Origin: Bradyrhizobium valentinum
GTDB taxonomy: Bacteria > Pseudomonadota > Alphaproteobacteria > Rhizobiales > Xanthobacteraceae
DNA length: 64,000 nt
Assembly (NCBI RefSeq): GCF_001440405.1
Contig: NZ_LLXX01000101.1
Coordinates: 132,453-196,452 of the forward strand
Reading direction: 5' to 3'
Below are positions 16,304-26,084 of the stretch, piece by piece. The translations under genes were made by a program, and so were the position numbers. The notes beneath the pieces were generated by a model. The model did not search any database and was not told the origin of the DNA. It worked only from the letters and a program-made list of their open reading frames with translations. Each line of letters opens with the position of its first letter. Position 1 is the first letter of the stretch.

Positions 16304-17286
16304 TGTCAAGACTGCTGCAAAGCCGTGGCCTTGCCCAGATCATCGCCTTGCTGGTGATCCTCGCGGTCGACCGCGCCGTCTCGCCGCAATTCTTCGACCT
16401 GCGGATGCAGGACGGGCGGCTGTTCGGCAGCCTGATCGACGTCTTGAATCGCGGCGCGCCTGTCGCGCTGCTTGCTTTGGGCATGGTGTTGGTTATCGCC
16501 ACGCGGGGCATTGATCTATCGGTGGGCGCGGTGATGGCGATATCAGGCGCGATTGCCGCGAGCCTCGCCGATACCCATGGCCTGCCGTTGGCGCTCGCTG
16601 CAGCTCTCGGCGCCGGGCTGCTATGCGGGCTGTGGAACGGCTTTCTCGTTGCGGTGCTCGGCATCCAGCCGATCGTCGCCACCTTGATCCTGATGGTGGC
16701 GGGGCGGGGCGTCGCTCAGCTCATCACTGAGGGCCGGATCGTCACCTTCACCGCGCCCGACCTGGTCTGGCTCGGAAACGGCGCCGTGCTCGGCGTGCCG
16801 GCGCCGGTCGTGGTCGTGCTCGGCATGCTGATCGTCACCGGCGCGGTGGTCCGAGGCTCTGCGCTTGGCCTCTTGATCGAGGCGACCGGCGGCAACGCGC
16901 GGGCGAGCGAACTGGCCGGGATCGGCACGCGCGGCATGATCCTTGCGGTCTATGTCTGGTGCGGCCTCTGCGCGGCGCTGGCCGGCGTCATCGCCGCCGC
17001 CGACATCATGGGCGCGGATGCCAACAATGCCGGGCTCTGGCTCGAACTCGATGCGATTCTTGCGGTGGTGATCGGCGGCACCTCGCTGTTTGGCGGGCGC
17101 TTCAGCCTGGTGCTGGCGATGGTCGGCGCGCTGATCATCCAAGCCATGAACACCGGCATTCTGCTGTCGGGCTATCCGCCGGAGTTCAATCTCGTGGTGA
17201 AGGCGGCTGTTGTGCTGGTCGTTCTGCTGCTGCAGTCGCCGCGCTTCGCCAACGTCGGAGTCGTGCTGGGGAGGGCTCGCCAATGA
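16300..17286 (+). CDS. ytfT: Sugar ABC transporter permease YtfT
   Basis: The 328-residue inner-membrane permease of the BPD_transp_2 family has about eight to ten helices. It shows the family mark ATRGIDLSVGAVMAISGA (about residues 67-84) and VIGGTSLFGGRFS near the C-terminus. Within the ytfQRT-yjfF set it forms a heterodimeric channel with YjfF. Start and stop both overlap neighbours by four bases, so translation is coupled along the whole operon. Confidence 0.92.
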   Translation: MMSRLLQSRGLAQIIALLVILAVDRAVSPQFFDLRMQDGRLFGSLIDVLNRGAPVALLALGMVLVIATRGIDLSVGAVMAISGAIAASLADTHGLPLALAAALGAGLLCGLWNGFLVAVLGIQPIVATLILMVAGRGVAQLITEGRIVTFTAPDLVWLGNGAVLGVPAPVVVVLGMLIVTGAVVRGSALGLLIEATGGNARASELAGIGTRGMILAVYVWCGLCAALAGVIAAADIMGADANNAGLWLELDAILAVVIGGTSLFGGRFSLVLAMVGALIIQAMNTGILLSGYPPEFNLVVKAAVVLVVLLLQSPRFANVGVVLGRARQ

Positions 17287-18266
17287 GGAGGCTGCCGCCG
17301 GTCGCGATAACGGCCATGGTTTTCGTCGTCGGGTTTGCGCTCTGCACGGTGCAATTTCCCAATTTCGCTTCCAGCCGTGTGGCGGCCAATCTGCTGACCG
17401 ACAACGCCTTTCTCGGCATCGTCGCCGTCGGCATGACCTTCGTGATCATTTCCGGGGGGATCGACCTGTCGGTCGGCTCGGTGATCGGCTTCACTACCGT
17501 GTTCGTCGCGCTGGCGATCGAGCGCCTCGGCTTGCCACCGCTCGTCGCCTTCGCTGCGATCCTCTTGCTGTGCGCCGCCTTTGGCGCGGCAATGGGCGCG
17601 GTCATCCACGTCTTCGACATGCCACCGTTCATCGTCACGCTGGCGGGCATGTTCCTCGCCCGCGGCGCGAGCTTCCTGATGTCGACAGAATCGACGCCGA
17701 TATCAGCGCCGCTCTATTCGACGGTGTCGGATTTCGCCCTGCGGCTACCCGGCGGAGGCCGGCTTACCGCCATTGCCCTTATCATGCTCGCGGTCGTCGC
17801 CGCGGGAGCCGTGCTCCTGCATTTCACCCGCTTCGGGGCCAACGTCTATGCGCTCGGCGGCAGCCGCACGACCACGGCCCTGATGGGCATCCCGGTCGGA
17901 TCCATGACGGTGCGCATTTATATGCTGTCGAGCGTCCTTGCCGGGCTCGCCGGCATTGTGTTCTCCTTCTACACTGCGGCAGGCTATTCCCTGTCGGCCG
18001 TCGGTGTCGAACTCGATTCCATCGCGGCTGTGGTGATCGGCGGCACCTTGCTGACCGGCGGCCAGGGGTCGGTGGTCGGCACGTTGCTCGGCGTGCTGAT
18101 CCAGGGCCTGATCCAGACCTACATCAATTTCGATGGAACCTTGTCGAGCTGGTGGACCAAGATCGTGACCGGTATTCTGCTTTTCGCTTTCATCGCCCTG
18201 CAGCAGGCCATGCTGGGCATCGCCCGCCGCGCCGGCCCCCGTAAGGCAGGAGTCCTCAAACCATGA
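17283..18266 (+). CDS. yjfF: Sugar ABC transporter permease YjfF
   Basis: The second permease of the importer has 327 residues and about nine helices. The family signature ISGGIDLSVGSVIGFTTV lies at about residues 57-74, and VIGGTLLTGGQGSVVGTLLG near 250. The ATG at 17283 overlaps the ytfT stop; the open frame runs farther upstream only as an overlap artefact. The four-gene order matches E. coli ytfQRT-yjfF, which gives the name good support. Confidence 0.93.
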   Translation: MRRLPPVAITAMVFVVGFALCTVQFPNFASSRVAANLLTDNAFLGIVAVGMTFVIISGGIDLSVGSVIGFTTVFVALAIERLGLPPLVAFAAILLLCAAFGAAMGAVIHVFDMPPFIVTLAGMFLARGASFLMSTESTPISAPLYSTVSDFALRLPGGGRLTAIALIMLAVVAAGAVLLHFTRFGANVYALGGSRTTTALMGIPVGSMTVRIYMLSSVLAGLAGIVFSFYTAAGYSLSAVGVELDSIAAVVIGGTLLTGGQGSVVGTLLGVLIQGLIQTYINFDGTLSSWWTKIVTGILLFAFIALQQAMLGIARRAGPRKAGVLKP

Positions 18267-19042
18267 CTTCCCGGCTTGTCGTCATCCCGACGCGGCGCGC
18301 GCATTCCAACCACGCCGAGGTTGCCCGCAGCATCGGCGTCGACATCATCGCCGGCCGTTACGCCGAAGGCGTCCGCCTTCCGGGCGATGCCGAACTCACG
18401 GCGATGTTCGGCGTGTCGCGGCCGGTCTTGCGCGAGAGCGTCAAGACCTTGGTCGCAAAGGGTCTCCTCACTACCAAAGCGCGGGTCGGCACGGTGGTGC
18501 GCGAGCGCGGCGCCTGGAACATGTTCGACGCCGACGTGCTGGCCTGGCATCTCGATGCCGGCATCGACCGGCGCTTTCTCAACGACCTTGCCGAAATCCG
18601 GCTCGCCGTCGAACCGCGCGCCGCCGCGCTCGCGGCCGGCCGCCGCTCGGAGGCCGACATCGCCGAACTCAATCGGAGCATGGCGCGAATGCGGGCGGAG
18701 GCCTCCGACTCCGTTGGTTTTGCTGACGGCGATCTTGCTCTGCACCTGGCCGTCGCCAATGCCTCCGGCAATTTGTTCATGCGTTCGATCGGCAACGTCA
18801 TCGAGGCGGCGTTGCGCGCCTCGTTCCTGCTCAGCGCGCCGGTCGAGACGCAGGACCGCGAGACGGTGCTGTTGTGGCACCAGCGTATTGTCGATGCGAT
18901 CGCCAGCGGCGATGCCAAGGCAGCCACCGTCGCCATGACCGAGGTGATCCACAATGGATTGCGCCGCCACAAGGAAGCTCCGGCATCGTCCGGCGCCGCG
19001 CCTGCGATCTCCACAGCCGTTGAGTCCGGAGAGCAATCATGA
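18263..19042 (+). CDS. GntR-family (FadR subfamily) transcriptional regulator
   Basis: The 259-residue protein has an N-terminal winged helix (about residues 15-80; RLPGDAELTAMFGVSRPVLRESVKTLVAKGLL) and a C-terminal FCD ligand domain. The FCD metal-binding residues appear as D in the FADGDLALH segment and histidines in H.AVANAS and LLWHQRI. This resembles DgoR-type regulators of galactonate or related sugar-acid genes. It is embedded in the operon by four-base overlaps on both sides, so it probably represses its own operon and perhaps garD, with a sugar acid as inducer. Confidence 0.88.
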   Translation: MTSRLVVIPTRRAHSNHAEVARSIGVDIIAGRYAEGVRLPGDAELTAMFGVSRPVLRESVKTLVAKGLLTTKARVGTVVRERGAWNMFDADVLAWHLDAGIDRRFLNDLAEIRLAVEPRAAALAAGRRSEADIAELNRSMARMRAEASDSVGFADGDLALHLAVANASGNLFMRSIGNVIEAALRASFLLSAPVETQDRETVLLWHQRIVDAIASGDAKAATVAMTEVIHNGLRRHKEAPASSGAAPAISTAVESGEQS

Positions 19043-19971
19043 GCCCGCTTCGCGTCGCCATCGTCGGCTTTGGCAAGATCGCACGCGACCAGCATGTGCC
19101 TGCGATCGCCGCGACTGAAGGCGTGGAGCTGGTTGCCGTCGCCAGCCGCAACGCCTCGCTCCCCGGCGTGCCGCATGCGGCGACGCTCGATGAACTCCTG
19201 CGCGACGGTCCGGAAATCGACGCGGTGGCGCTGTGTACTCCGCCGCAGGTTCGTCACGCGCAGGCGGCGATGGCGCTTGCCGCCAGCAAGCATGTGATGC
19301 TGGAAAAGCCGCCGGGCGCGACGGTCGCTGAAATCAATCCGCTCGTGACCGCCGCGCGGGCAGCCCAGCGCACGCTGTTCGCGACGTGGCACTCGCGCTT
19401 CGCTCCGGCCGTCGAGCCGGCGCGGCAATTGCTGGCCGGCCGGCAGGTCACATCAGTCAAAATTACCTGGAAGGAAGACGTGCGGGTTTGGCATCCGGGA
19501 CAAGCCTGGATCTTTGAGCCGGGCGGGCTCGGCGTGTTCGACCCCGGTATCAACGCGCTTTCGATCCTGACGCGCATTTTGCCGCAGCCATTATTCGTGA
19601 CGTCGGCCGATCTCGCATTCCCCGCCAATCGCGACGCGCCGATCGCAGCCAACCTGGCGCTCAGCGATGTACAGGGGCTGCAGATCTCAGCCGAATTCGA
19701 CTTCCTCCAGACCGGCCCGCAGAGCTGGGACATTGATCTCGACACGGATGGTGGCCCGGTCACCCTGTCTATGGGCGGGGCAAGGTTGAGGGCAGGGGGC
19801 ATTGAGCTCGTCGATGCTGCCGAGGCCGAATATGCCGGGCTCTATCGCCGGTTCAGCGAGCTCTGCGCGACCGGCGAGGCCGACGTCGATCTCGCGCCGC
19901 TCCAGCTCGTCGCCGATGCGTTCCTGCTGGGGCGACGCCGCATGGTCGAGCCGTTCGAGGACGAGCCATGA
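19039..19971 (+). CDS. Aldose 1-dehydrogenase (D-galactose/L-arabinose type), Gfo/Idh/MocA family
   Basis: A 310-residue cytoplasmic NAD(P) dehydrogenase that oxidises an aldose to its lactone. It closely follows Azospirillum L-arabinose 1-dehydrogenase and Pseudomonas galactose dehydrogenase as recalled: VGFGKIARDQH (residues 9-19), CTPPQVR, KHVMLEKPPGATVAEI with the catalytic lysine, TLFATWHSR, KEDVRVWHPGQ.WI.EPGG.GVFDPGINALSI. Those enzymes use both D-galactose and L-arabinose. It shares four-base overlaps with gntR and the epimerase gene, fitting a De Ley-Doudoroff type oxidative route. Confidence 0.9.
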   Translation: MSPLRVAIVGFGKIARDQHVPAIAATEGVELVAVASRNASLPGVPHAATLDELLRDGPEIDAVALCTPPQVRHAQAAMALAASKHVMLEKPPGATVAEINPLVTAARAAQRTLFATWHSRFAPAVEPARQLLAGRQVTSVKITWKEDVRVWHPGQAWIFEPGGLGVFDPGINALSILTRILPQPLFVTSADLAFPANRDAPIAANLALSDVQGLQISAEFDFLQTGPQSWDIDLDTDGGPVTLSMGGARLRAGGIELVDAAEAEYAGLYRRFSELCATGEADVDLAPLQLVADAFLLGRRRMVEPFEDEP

Positions 19972-21107
19972 ACGTTCCGTCCGTCGCTTCCGTGGCACGT
20001 TCCCGCTTCGGCGTCCTGCCTGACGGCGCCGACGTCGAGCGCATTGTCTTGCAGCGCACCGACGGATTGGAAGCCCGCATCATCACCTATGGCGCAAGCT
20101 TGCAGGCATTGCTGGTCCCGGATGTGGACGGACGTCGTGACGACATCGTGCTCGGACATGACGCGTTCGAGGGATATCTCGCCCGCCGGCAGTTCTTCGG
20201 CGCGACGGTCGGGCGCTATGCCAATCGCATCGCCGGCGCGCGCTTTGTGCTCGACGGCGCCAAGGTGCAACTCGCGGCAAATAACGGGGCCAATGCGTTG
20301 CATGGCGGGCTGGAGGGCTTCGATCGCCGTAACTGGCGTATTGTCCGGATCGATGATGGCGATCAGCCGGCCGTGACCCTTGCCCATACCAGCGCCGATC
20401 GCGAGGAGGGGTATCCCGGCGCGCTGGAAGTGGAGGTGACCTGGCGTCTGACCGGGCCGATGGAGCTCCGGCTCGACATGGCGGCGCGGACCGATCGCCC
20501 CACCGTGGTCAATCTCACCAACCACAGCTTTTTCAATCTGGCCGGTGCGCGCTCGGGCCGGGACATTCTCGATCATCGCCTCACTGTGGCGGCGGATCAT
20601 TTCCTCGCTATTGATAGCGGAGCGATCCCGTTGCCGCAGCCACCCAGCGAGGTCGCCGGCACGCCGTTCGACTTTCGTGATGGCGTCGAAATCGGCGCGA
20701 GGATCCGCAACGACCATCCGCAATTGCGCGTGGGCCGCGGCTACGATCATAATTTCTGCCTCGCGCCGGCACGCGGCGAGCCCCGCTTTGCGGCGCGGCT
20801 CGTAGCGCCGACGTCGGGCCGCGTGCTCGAACTGTTTACCAACCAGCCCGGCCTGCAGGTGTATTCCGGAAACTTCCTTGACGGCACCACTGCCGGCAAG
20901 GGCGGCCGCCTCTATCGGCAGTCCGATGCCATCTGCCTCGAGCCACAGGCGTGGCCCGATACGCCCAATCGACCTGACTTCCCGACGGCGCGGCTTACGC
21001 CGGGCGAGGTCTATCGCCACACCACGCTGTACCGCTTTACGCATGCAAATCGCGGCGCAATCGAGACACAATCCGCGGTAGAGTTGCCTGAGGGAGCAGG
21101 GCGATGA
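19968..21107 (+). CDS. galM: Aldose 1-epimerase (mutarotase)
   Basis: The 379-residue GalM-family enzyme interconverts alpha and beta anomers, so that the preceding dehydrogenase receives the form it uses. Motifs include FGATVGRYANRIAGARF (about 78-94), NNGANALHGG with the catalytic His, VVNLTNHSFFNLAG with the second His, and YDHNF. LEPQAWPDTPNRPDFP contains the catalytic Glu near the C-terminus. Length is normal for bacterial GalM. It overlaps both neighbours by four bases. Confidence 0.92.
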   Translation: MNVPSVASVARSRFGVLPDGADVERIVLQRTDGLEARIITYGASLQALLVPDVDGRRDDIVLGHDAFEGYLARRQFFGATVGRYANRIAGARFVLDGAKVQLAANNGANALHGGLEGFDRRNWRIVRIDDGDQPAVTLAHTSADREEGYPGALEVEVTWRLTGPMELRLDMAARTDRPTVVNLTNHSFFNLAGARSGRDILDHRLTVAADHFLAIDSGAIPLPQPPSEVAGTPFDFRDGVEIGARIRNDHPQLRVGRGYDHNFCLAPARGEPRFAARLVAPTSGRVLELFTNQPGLQVYSGNFLDGTTAGKGGRLYRQSDAICLEPQAWPDTPNRPDFPTARLTPGEVYRHTTLYRFTHANRGAIETQSAVELPEGAGR

Positions 21108-22006
21108 GCGGTGACTGCGAGATGGAAGAAGTGCCGACCACCGTTCTCTGCGGCGAGCGATGCCATCTCGGTGAGGGGCCAACCTATGACGCCGCCACCG
21201 ACACGGCCTGGTGGTTCGATATCCTCGAACGCCGGCTGTTCGAGGCGCGGCTCGACACCGGGCGCACCACGATCCATTCCCTCGACGTGATGGGCAGCGC
21301 GCTTGGGCGGATCGACGCGCATCGTCAGCTTCTCGTTGCCGACGACGGTCTCTATATCCGCGAGCCCGCGGATGGACGGATGTCGCTGTACCATCCGCTC
21401 GAAGCCGACAATTCCGCAACGCGTTCGAACGATGCCCGGGTTCATCCGTCCGGCACCTTCTGGATCGGCACCATGGGTCGCCAGGCCGAGCAAGGGCTGG
21501 GCGCTATCTATGCGCTGCATCGCGGTGAGCTGTCGCGTCTCTATGAACACATCACAATCCCGAATGCGATCTGCTTCTCGCCGGACGGAGCCGTCGGCTA
21601 TTTCGCGGACACGAGGGAGAATGCGTTGTTCCGCGTCGATCTCGACGCAGCGACGGGCCTGCCGCGCGGTGCGCCCGCCGCGCTGATCACCCGGCGGGGA
21701 GACGGCGGCATCGACGGCGCAGTGGTCGATGCCGACGGACTGATCTGGAATGCGCGCTGGGGCGGCGGCTGCATCGATGTCTACAGCCCGCAAGGCGAGC
21801 ACCTGCGCAGCCTCCGCGTTCCGGCACGGCAGGCAAGTTGTCCTGCTTTTATCGGGCAGGATCTCTCACGTCTGCTTGTTACCTCGGCGTGGCAGGGGAT
21901 GGCGGAGGAAGCGAAACGCGCCGATCCCGATCGTGGCCGTACGTTCGTGCTCGATGTTGCAGCGCGTGGCCGCCCTGAACCGGACGTAAAACTTGCCATG
22001 GATTGA
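21104..22006 (+). CDS. SMP-30/gluconolaconase family sugar lactonase
   Basis: The 300-residue six-bladed propeller opens the lactone made by the sugar dehydrogenase. The metal ligands of the family are visible: Glu in LGEGPTYD (about residue 24), Asn in RSNDARVHPSGTFWIGTMG, Asn in IPNAICFSPDG and Asp in GGIDGAVVDADGLIWNARWGG. The best functional guesses are L-arabinono-, D-galactono- or galactarolactonase, judged from the operon. It is coupled to galM by a four-base overlap, and chvE follows after 135 bases. Confidence 0.9.
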   Translation: MSGDCEMEEVPTTVLCGERCHLGEGPTYDAATDTAWWFDILERRLFEARLDTGRTTIHSLDVMGSALGRIDAHRQLLVADDGLYIREPADGRMSLYHPLEADNSATRSNDARVHPSGTFWIGTMGRQAEQGLGAIYALHRGELSRLYEHITIPNAICFSPDGAVGYFADTRENALFRVDLDAATGLPRGAPAALITRRGDGGIDGAVVDADGLIWNARWGGGCIDVYSPQGEHLRSLRVPARQASCPAFIGQDLSRLLVTSAWQGMAEEAKRADPDRGRTFVLDVAARGRPEPDVKLAMD

Positions 22007-22141
22007 TGGAGTTGCAATGGCTTGATGGAGGACGATGAGGCGCAGCAGCCAACCGCGCAGAATGATTGAGTTTCAAGAGCCGCATTCAGCGGCCTGACGA
22101 TCCAGGAACCATAGATCCTCGATGATCAAAGGGAGTGAAGC

Positions 22142-23215
22142 ATGACTAGTCTGAAGACCACTTTGTCGGCCTTGGCGCTGGCAGCAACCATGGCAGCAAC
22201 GGCGGTGACCGGCGCTTTCGCCCAGAGCAAGGGAACCGTCGGCATCGCCATGCCGACCAAGTCCTCGGCACGCTGGATCGACGATGGCAACAACATCGTG
22301 AAGATGTTGAAGGAGCGCGGCTACGGCACCGATCTGCAATATGCCGAGGACGACATTCCGAACCAGCTCTCGCAGGTCGAGAACATGGTGACCAAAGGCG
22401 CCAAGGTGCTGGTGATTGCGGCGATCGACGGCACCACGCTGTCGGACGTGCTGAAGCAGGCCAAGGCCAAAGGGATCACGGTTATTGCCTATGACCGATT
22501 GATCCGTGACACGCCCAATGTCGATTACTACGCGACCTTCGACAATTTCCAGGTCGGCGTGCTGCAGGCGCAGTCGATCGAGCAGGGGCTCGGGCTGAAG
22601 GAAGGCAAGGGGCCCTTCAATATCGAACTGTTTGGTGGCTCGCCGGACGACAACAACGCCTACTTCTTCTACAACGGCTCGATGTCGGTGCTGCAGCCCT
22701 ATATCGACAACGGCAAGCTGGTGATCGGCAGCGGCCAGAAGGGCATGGACAAGGTTTCGACCCTGCGCTGGGACGGCGCCACCGCCCAGGCGCGCATGGA
22801 TAACCTGTTGAGCGCGTTCTACGGCCGCAAGCGGGTCGATGCCGTGCTCTCTCCCTATGACGGCCTCTCCATCGGCATTCTTTCGTCGCTGAAGGGCGTC
22901 GGCTATGGCAGCGGCAACATGCCGATGCCGATCGTCTCCGGCCAGGATGCCGAGGTGCCCTCGATCAAGTCGATGCAGCGCGGCGAGCAGTATTCGACCA
23001 TCTTCAAGGATACCCGCGATCTCGCCCGCGTCACCGCCGACATGGTGGACGCCTCGCTCAGCGGCAAGGAAGTTACCGTCAACGACACCAAGACCTATAA
23101 CAATGGCGTCAAGGTGGTACCGTCCTATCTCCTGAAGCCCGTCGTCGTCGACAAGAGCAACTGGGAGAAGGTGCTGATCGACAGCGGTTACTACAAGCGT
23201 TCGCAGTTCGACTAA
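22142..23215 (+). CDS. chvE: Multiple-sugar-binding periplasmic protein ChvE
   Basis: A 357-residue binding protein with a signal peptide (residues 1-27, ending AFAQ). It matches Agrobacterium ChvE as recalled, which binds galactose, arabinose, glucose and other aldoses and in that species also signals to Vir[63 protein letters not shown] and [17 protein letters not shown] precedes the ATG. It starts a second sugar importer (with gguA, gguB) directly behind the oxidative enzymes. No virA/virG is in the window, so transport is the safe role. Confidence 0.93.
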   Translation: MTSLKTTLSALALAATMAATAVTGAFAQSKGTVGIAMPTKSSARWIDDGNNIVKMLKERGYGTDLQYAEDDIPNQLSQVENMVTKGAKVLVIAAIDGTTLSDVLKQAKAKGITVIAYDRLIRDTPNVDYYATFDNFQVGVLQAQSIEQGLGLKEGKGPFNIELFGGSPDDNNAYFFYNGSMSVLQPYIDNGKLVIGSGQKGMDKVSTLRWDGATAQARMDNLLSAFYGRKRVDAVLSPYDGLSIGILSSLKGVGYGSGNMPMPIVSGQDAEVPSIKSMQRGEQYSTIFKDTRDLARVTADMVDASLSGKEVTVNDTKTYNNGVKVVPSYLLKPVVVDKSNWEKVLIDSGYYKRSQFD

Positions 23216-23222
23216 GCAGGAC

Positions 23223-23250
23223 GGCGGCGCCGGCGATGACCGGCGCCGCC
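23223..23250 (+). repeat. Perfect hairpin after chvE
   Basis: Eleven-base perfect arms GGCGGCGCCGG / CCGGCGCCGCC enclose CGATGA, 8 bases after the chvE stop and 55 bases before gguA. It lacks a T-run. It is placed like hairpins known to raise the level of binding-protein mRNA over that of the downstream transporter genes. Confidence 0.75.
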
Positions 23251-23304
23251 ACCCGCCTGTCTCCGATCGCTGCGGGGTGGACAAATGATGGATGTAATGA
23301 CGCG

Positions 23305-24867
23305 ATGACCGCAATTCTCGAAATGCGCGGCGTAAGCAAGAGTTTTGCCGGGGTTCAGGCCCTGCGCGACGTCAACTTCACGGTGGAGGCAGGGCAGATC
23401 CATGCGCTGGTCGGCGAGAACGGCGCCGGCAAGTCGACCCTGATGAAGGTTCTCAGCGGCGTCTACCCCCACGGCGATTATGAGGGCAGCATCATATTCG
23501 ACGGCGAGGAGCGGCGCTTTCGCGACGTCAATGATTCCGAAGCCCTCGGCATCATCATCATCCACCAGGAACTGGCGCTGATTCCGCTGCTGTCGATCGC
23601 GGAGAACATCTTCCTGTCGCATCCGCCCTCGCGTCTCGGCGTGATCGACCGCGACGCGGTTTACCGCCGGACCCAGGAACTGCTCGCCCAGGTCGGCCTC
23701 ACCGAGATGCCTGATACGCTGGTTACGGACCTCGGCGTCGGCAAGCAGCAACTGGTGGAGATCGCCAAGGCCTTGTCCAAGAGGGTGCGACTATTGATTC
23801 TCGACGAGCCGACCGCCAGCCTGAACGAGAACGATAGCGCCGCATTGCTGGACCGGCTGCTTGCCTTCCGCGCCCAGGGCATCGCCTCGATCCTGATCTC
23901 GCACAAATTATCGGAGGTCGCCCGCGTCGCCGACCGGATCACGGTGCTGCGCGACGGCCGCACCGTCGACAGCATCGATTGCCTGGCCGAGCCGGTGGAA
24001 GAGGACCGGATCATCCGAAGCATGGTCAATCGCGACCTTGCGCATCGCTTTCCGCAACGCAGTGCAACCATCGGTGCACCGGTATTCGCCGTGCAGGACT
24101 GGACGGTGCATCACCCGTTGCACAGAGATCGCCGGGTTATCAAGGGCGTCGATTTCGAGGTCCGGCGCGGCGAGGTGGTCGGGATTGCCGGGTTGATGGG
24201 CGCCGGCCGTACCGAATTCGCCATGAGCCTGTTCGGTCGCGCCTGGGGAGACCGGATCAGCGGGCGCATCTGGCTCGATGGAAGGGAAGTCAACCTGTCG
24301 AGCGTAGCGGCGGCGATCGATGCCGGTCTCGCTTACGTCACTGAGGACCGCAAGCAGCTCGGCTTGATCCTGGATGCCGACGTCCGCAAGAACATCACGC
24401 TGGCGAGCCTCGGCCGCGTGGCGCCGCAAGGCATGATCGATGACATGTCCGAGCTGCGCGTTGCGAACGACTACCGCAACCGGATGCGGATTCGCTGTTC
24501 CGACGTCTATCAGGAGACTGGCCAGCTCTCCGGCGGTAACCAGCAGAAGGTGGTGCTGTCGAAATGGCTGATGACCGACCCGAAAGTATTAATCCTCGAC
24601 GAGCCTACGCGCGGCATCGATGTCGGGGCAAAATATGAAATCTATTGTATCATCAACGAGCTTGCCGAGGCGGGCAAGGGGGTGGTGATGATCTCGTCGG
24701 AAATGCCGGAACTGCTCGGCGTCTGCGACCGCATCTGCGTGATGAATGACGGCGCCTTTGTTGGAGAATTCGCCGCCGCCGAGGCCACGCAGGAAAGGAT
24801 CATGCGCGCCATCATGCGTAACAAGCAAATAGACAAGAAGGTACTTCAGGGAGATCTGCGGCCATGA
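23305..24867 (+). CDS. gguA: Multiple-sugar ABC transporter ATP-binding protein
   Basis: The 520-residue protein has two ABC ATPase domains of the MglA/XylG type: Walker A GENGAGKST at about residues 39-47, VRLLILDEPTASL, a second degenerate site GLMGAGRTEFAMSLFG, then LSGGNQQKVVLSKWL and VLILDEPTRGIDVGAKYEIY. Together with chvE and gguB it forms the MmsA/GguA importer known from Agrobacterium. The ATG at 23305 was chosen because the longer frame begins within the hairpin. The stop overlaps gguB. Confidence 0.92.
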   Translation: MTAILEMRGVSKSFAGVQALRDVNFTVEAGQIHALVGENGAGKSTLMKVLSGVYPHGDYEGSIIFDGEERRFRDVNDSEALGIIIIHQELALIPLLSIAENIFLSHPPSRLGVIDRDAVYRRTQELLAQVGLTEMPDTLVTDLGVGKQQLVEIAKALSKRVRLLILDEPTASLNENDSAALLDRLLAFRAQGIASILISHKLSEVARVADRITVLRDGRTVDSIDCLAEPVEEDRIIRSMVNRDLAHRFPQRSATIGAPVFAVQDWTVHHPLHRDRRVIKGVDFEVRRGEVVGIAGLMGAGRTEFAMSLFGRAWGDRISGRIWLDGREVNLSSVAAAIDAGLAYVTEDRKQLGLILDADVRKNITLASLGRVAPQGMIDDMSELRVANDYRNRMRIRCSDVYQETGQLSGGNQQKVVLSKWLMTDPKVLILDEPTRGIDVGAKYEIYCIINELAEAGKGVVMISSEMPELLGVCDRICVMNDGAFVGEFAAAEATQERIMRAIMRNKQIDKKVLQGDLRP

Positions 24868-26045
24868 CCGACAAGACGGTTACGCTGCCCGTGCACACCG
24901 GCTTCATCAAGAACAATTTGCGCAATTACGGCATGCTGCTGTCGCTGTTTGCGATCATGCTGTTCTTTCAGGTGATGACCGACGGCACGCTGCTGCAGCC
25001 GCTGAACCTGACCAATCTGGTGCTGCAGAACAGTTACATCGTGATCATGGCGCTCGGCATGCTGCTGATCATCGTCACCGGCCATATCGACCTGTCGGTC
25101 GGCTCGGTCGCGGGCTTCGTCGGCGCCGTCGCGGCGGTGCTGATGGTGCGCTATCACGTTGCCTATCCGCTGGCTTTCCTCGCCTGCCTGTTCGTGGGCG
25201 CGCTGATCGGCGCCGCACAGGGCTATTGGGTTGCCTACTTCAAGATCCCGTCGTTTATCGTGACGCTGGCCGGGATGCTGGTGTTCAAGGGCCTTGCGCT
25301 CGCGATCCTGGCAGGCCAGTCGGTCGGACCGTTTCCGCCGACCTTCCAGAAGTTGTCCTCCGGCTTCATCCCCGAACTGTTTCCCGGCGCCGGCACGCTT
25401 TATCCGACATCGCTATTGATCGGTGCCGTCTTGGCGGTGGCCTTGGTCTATACCAGTGCGAAGAACCGGGCGCGGCAGGCATCGCACGGCATCGACGTGG
25501 AGCCCTTTGGCTTCTTCGTCGCCAAGAGCGCGCTGCTGTTCGCCGTGATCGTGTTCTTCGCCGGCCTGATCGCCTCGCATCGCGGCCTGCCGAACGTGCT
25601 GGTGATCATGACGGCGCTGATCGGGCTCTATGCTTTCGTCACCACCCGCACCGTGGTTGGCCGCCACATCTACGCCATCGGTGGCAACGCCAGGGCCGCG
25701 AGCCTGTCCGGCATCAAGACCGAGCGGCTGACGTTTCTGACCTTCGTCAACATGGGGGTGCTGGCGGCACTCGCCGGCCTCGTTTTCGCCGCGCGGCTCA
25801 ATACGGCGACGCCGAAGGCCGGGGCTGGTTTTGAGCTCGACGTCATCGCGGCCTGCTTTATCGGCGGAGCGTCCGCCTATGGCGGTGTCGGCAAGGTTGG
25901 CGGTGCCGTGATCGGGGCCATGATCATGGGCGTCATGAACAACGGCATGTCCATCCTCGGCATCGGCATCGACTACCAGCAGGTGATCAAGGGGCTGGTG
26001 CTGCTCGGTGCCGTCTGCCTCGACGTCTACAACCAGCGCCGATAG
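24864..26045 (+). CDS. gguB: Multiple-sugar ABC transporter permease
   Basis: The 393-residue inner-membrane permease has about ten helices, longer than RbsC because of an extra central loop (about residues 195-225), as usual for XylH/GguB. Family marks are IVTGHIDLSVGSVAGFVGA (about 71-89), FKIPSFIVTLAGMLVFKGLAL, and ASAYGGVGKVGGAVIGA. It couples with GguA by a four-base overlap and closes the sugar operon; a dispersed palindromic repeat follows. Confidence 0.92.
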   Translation: MTDKTVTLPVHTGFIKNNLRNYGMLLSLFAIMLFFQVMTDGTLLQPLNLTNLVLQNSYIVIMALGMLLIIVTGHIDLSVGSVAGFVGAVAAVLMVRYHVAYPLAFLACLFVGALIGAAQGYWVAYFKIPSFIVTLAGMLVFKGLALAILAGQSVGPFPPTFQKLSSGFIPELFPGAGTLYPTSLLIGAVLAVALVYTSAKNRARQASHGIDVEPFGFFVAKSALLFAVIVFFAGLIASHRGLPNVLVIMTALIGLYAFVTTRTVVGRHIYAIGGNARAASLSGIKTERLTFLTFVNMGVLAALAGLVFAARLNTATPKAGAGFELDVIAACFIGGASAYGGVGKVGGAVIGAMIMGVMNNGMSILGIGIDYQQVIKGLVLLGAVCLDVYNQRR

Positions 26046-26084
26046 GGCAGTGGCGGCAGGTTCTACTGCTTCACACCCGTTCAA

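Noticed and set aside
19842..21419. Minus-strand frame of 525 codons opposite galM and lactonase
   Set aside because: Spans two well-supported genes and has only Arg/Ala-rich low-information sequence.
22074..22096. GCCGC/GCGGC hairpin before chvE as terminator
   Set aside because: Only five-base arms and no T-run; chvE has its own spacing and ribosome site, so the signal is too weak to call.
22073..23314. Minus-strand frame of 413 codons opposite chvE
   Set aside because: Antisense shadow of a strongly conserved binding protein.
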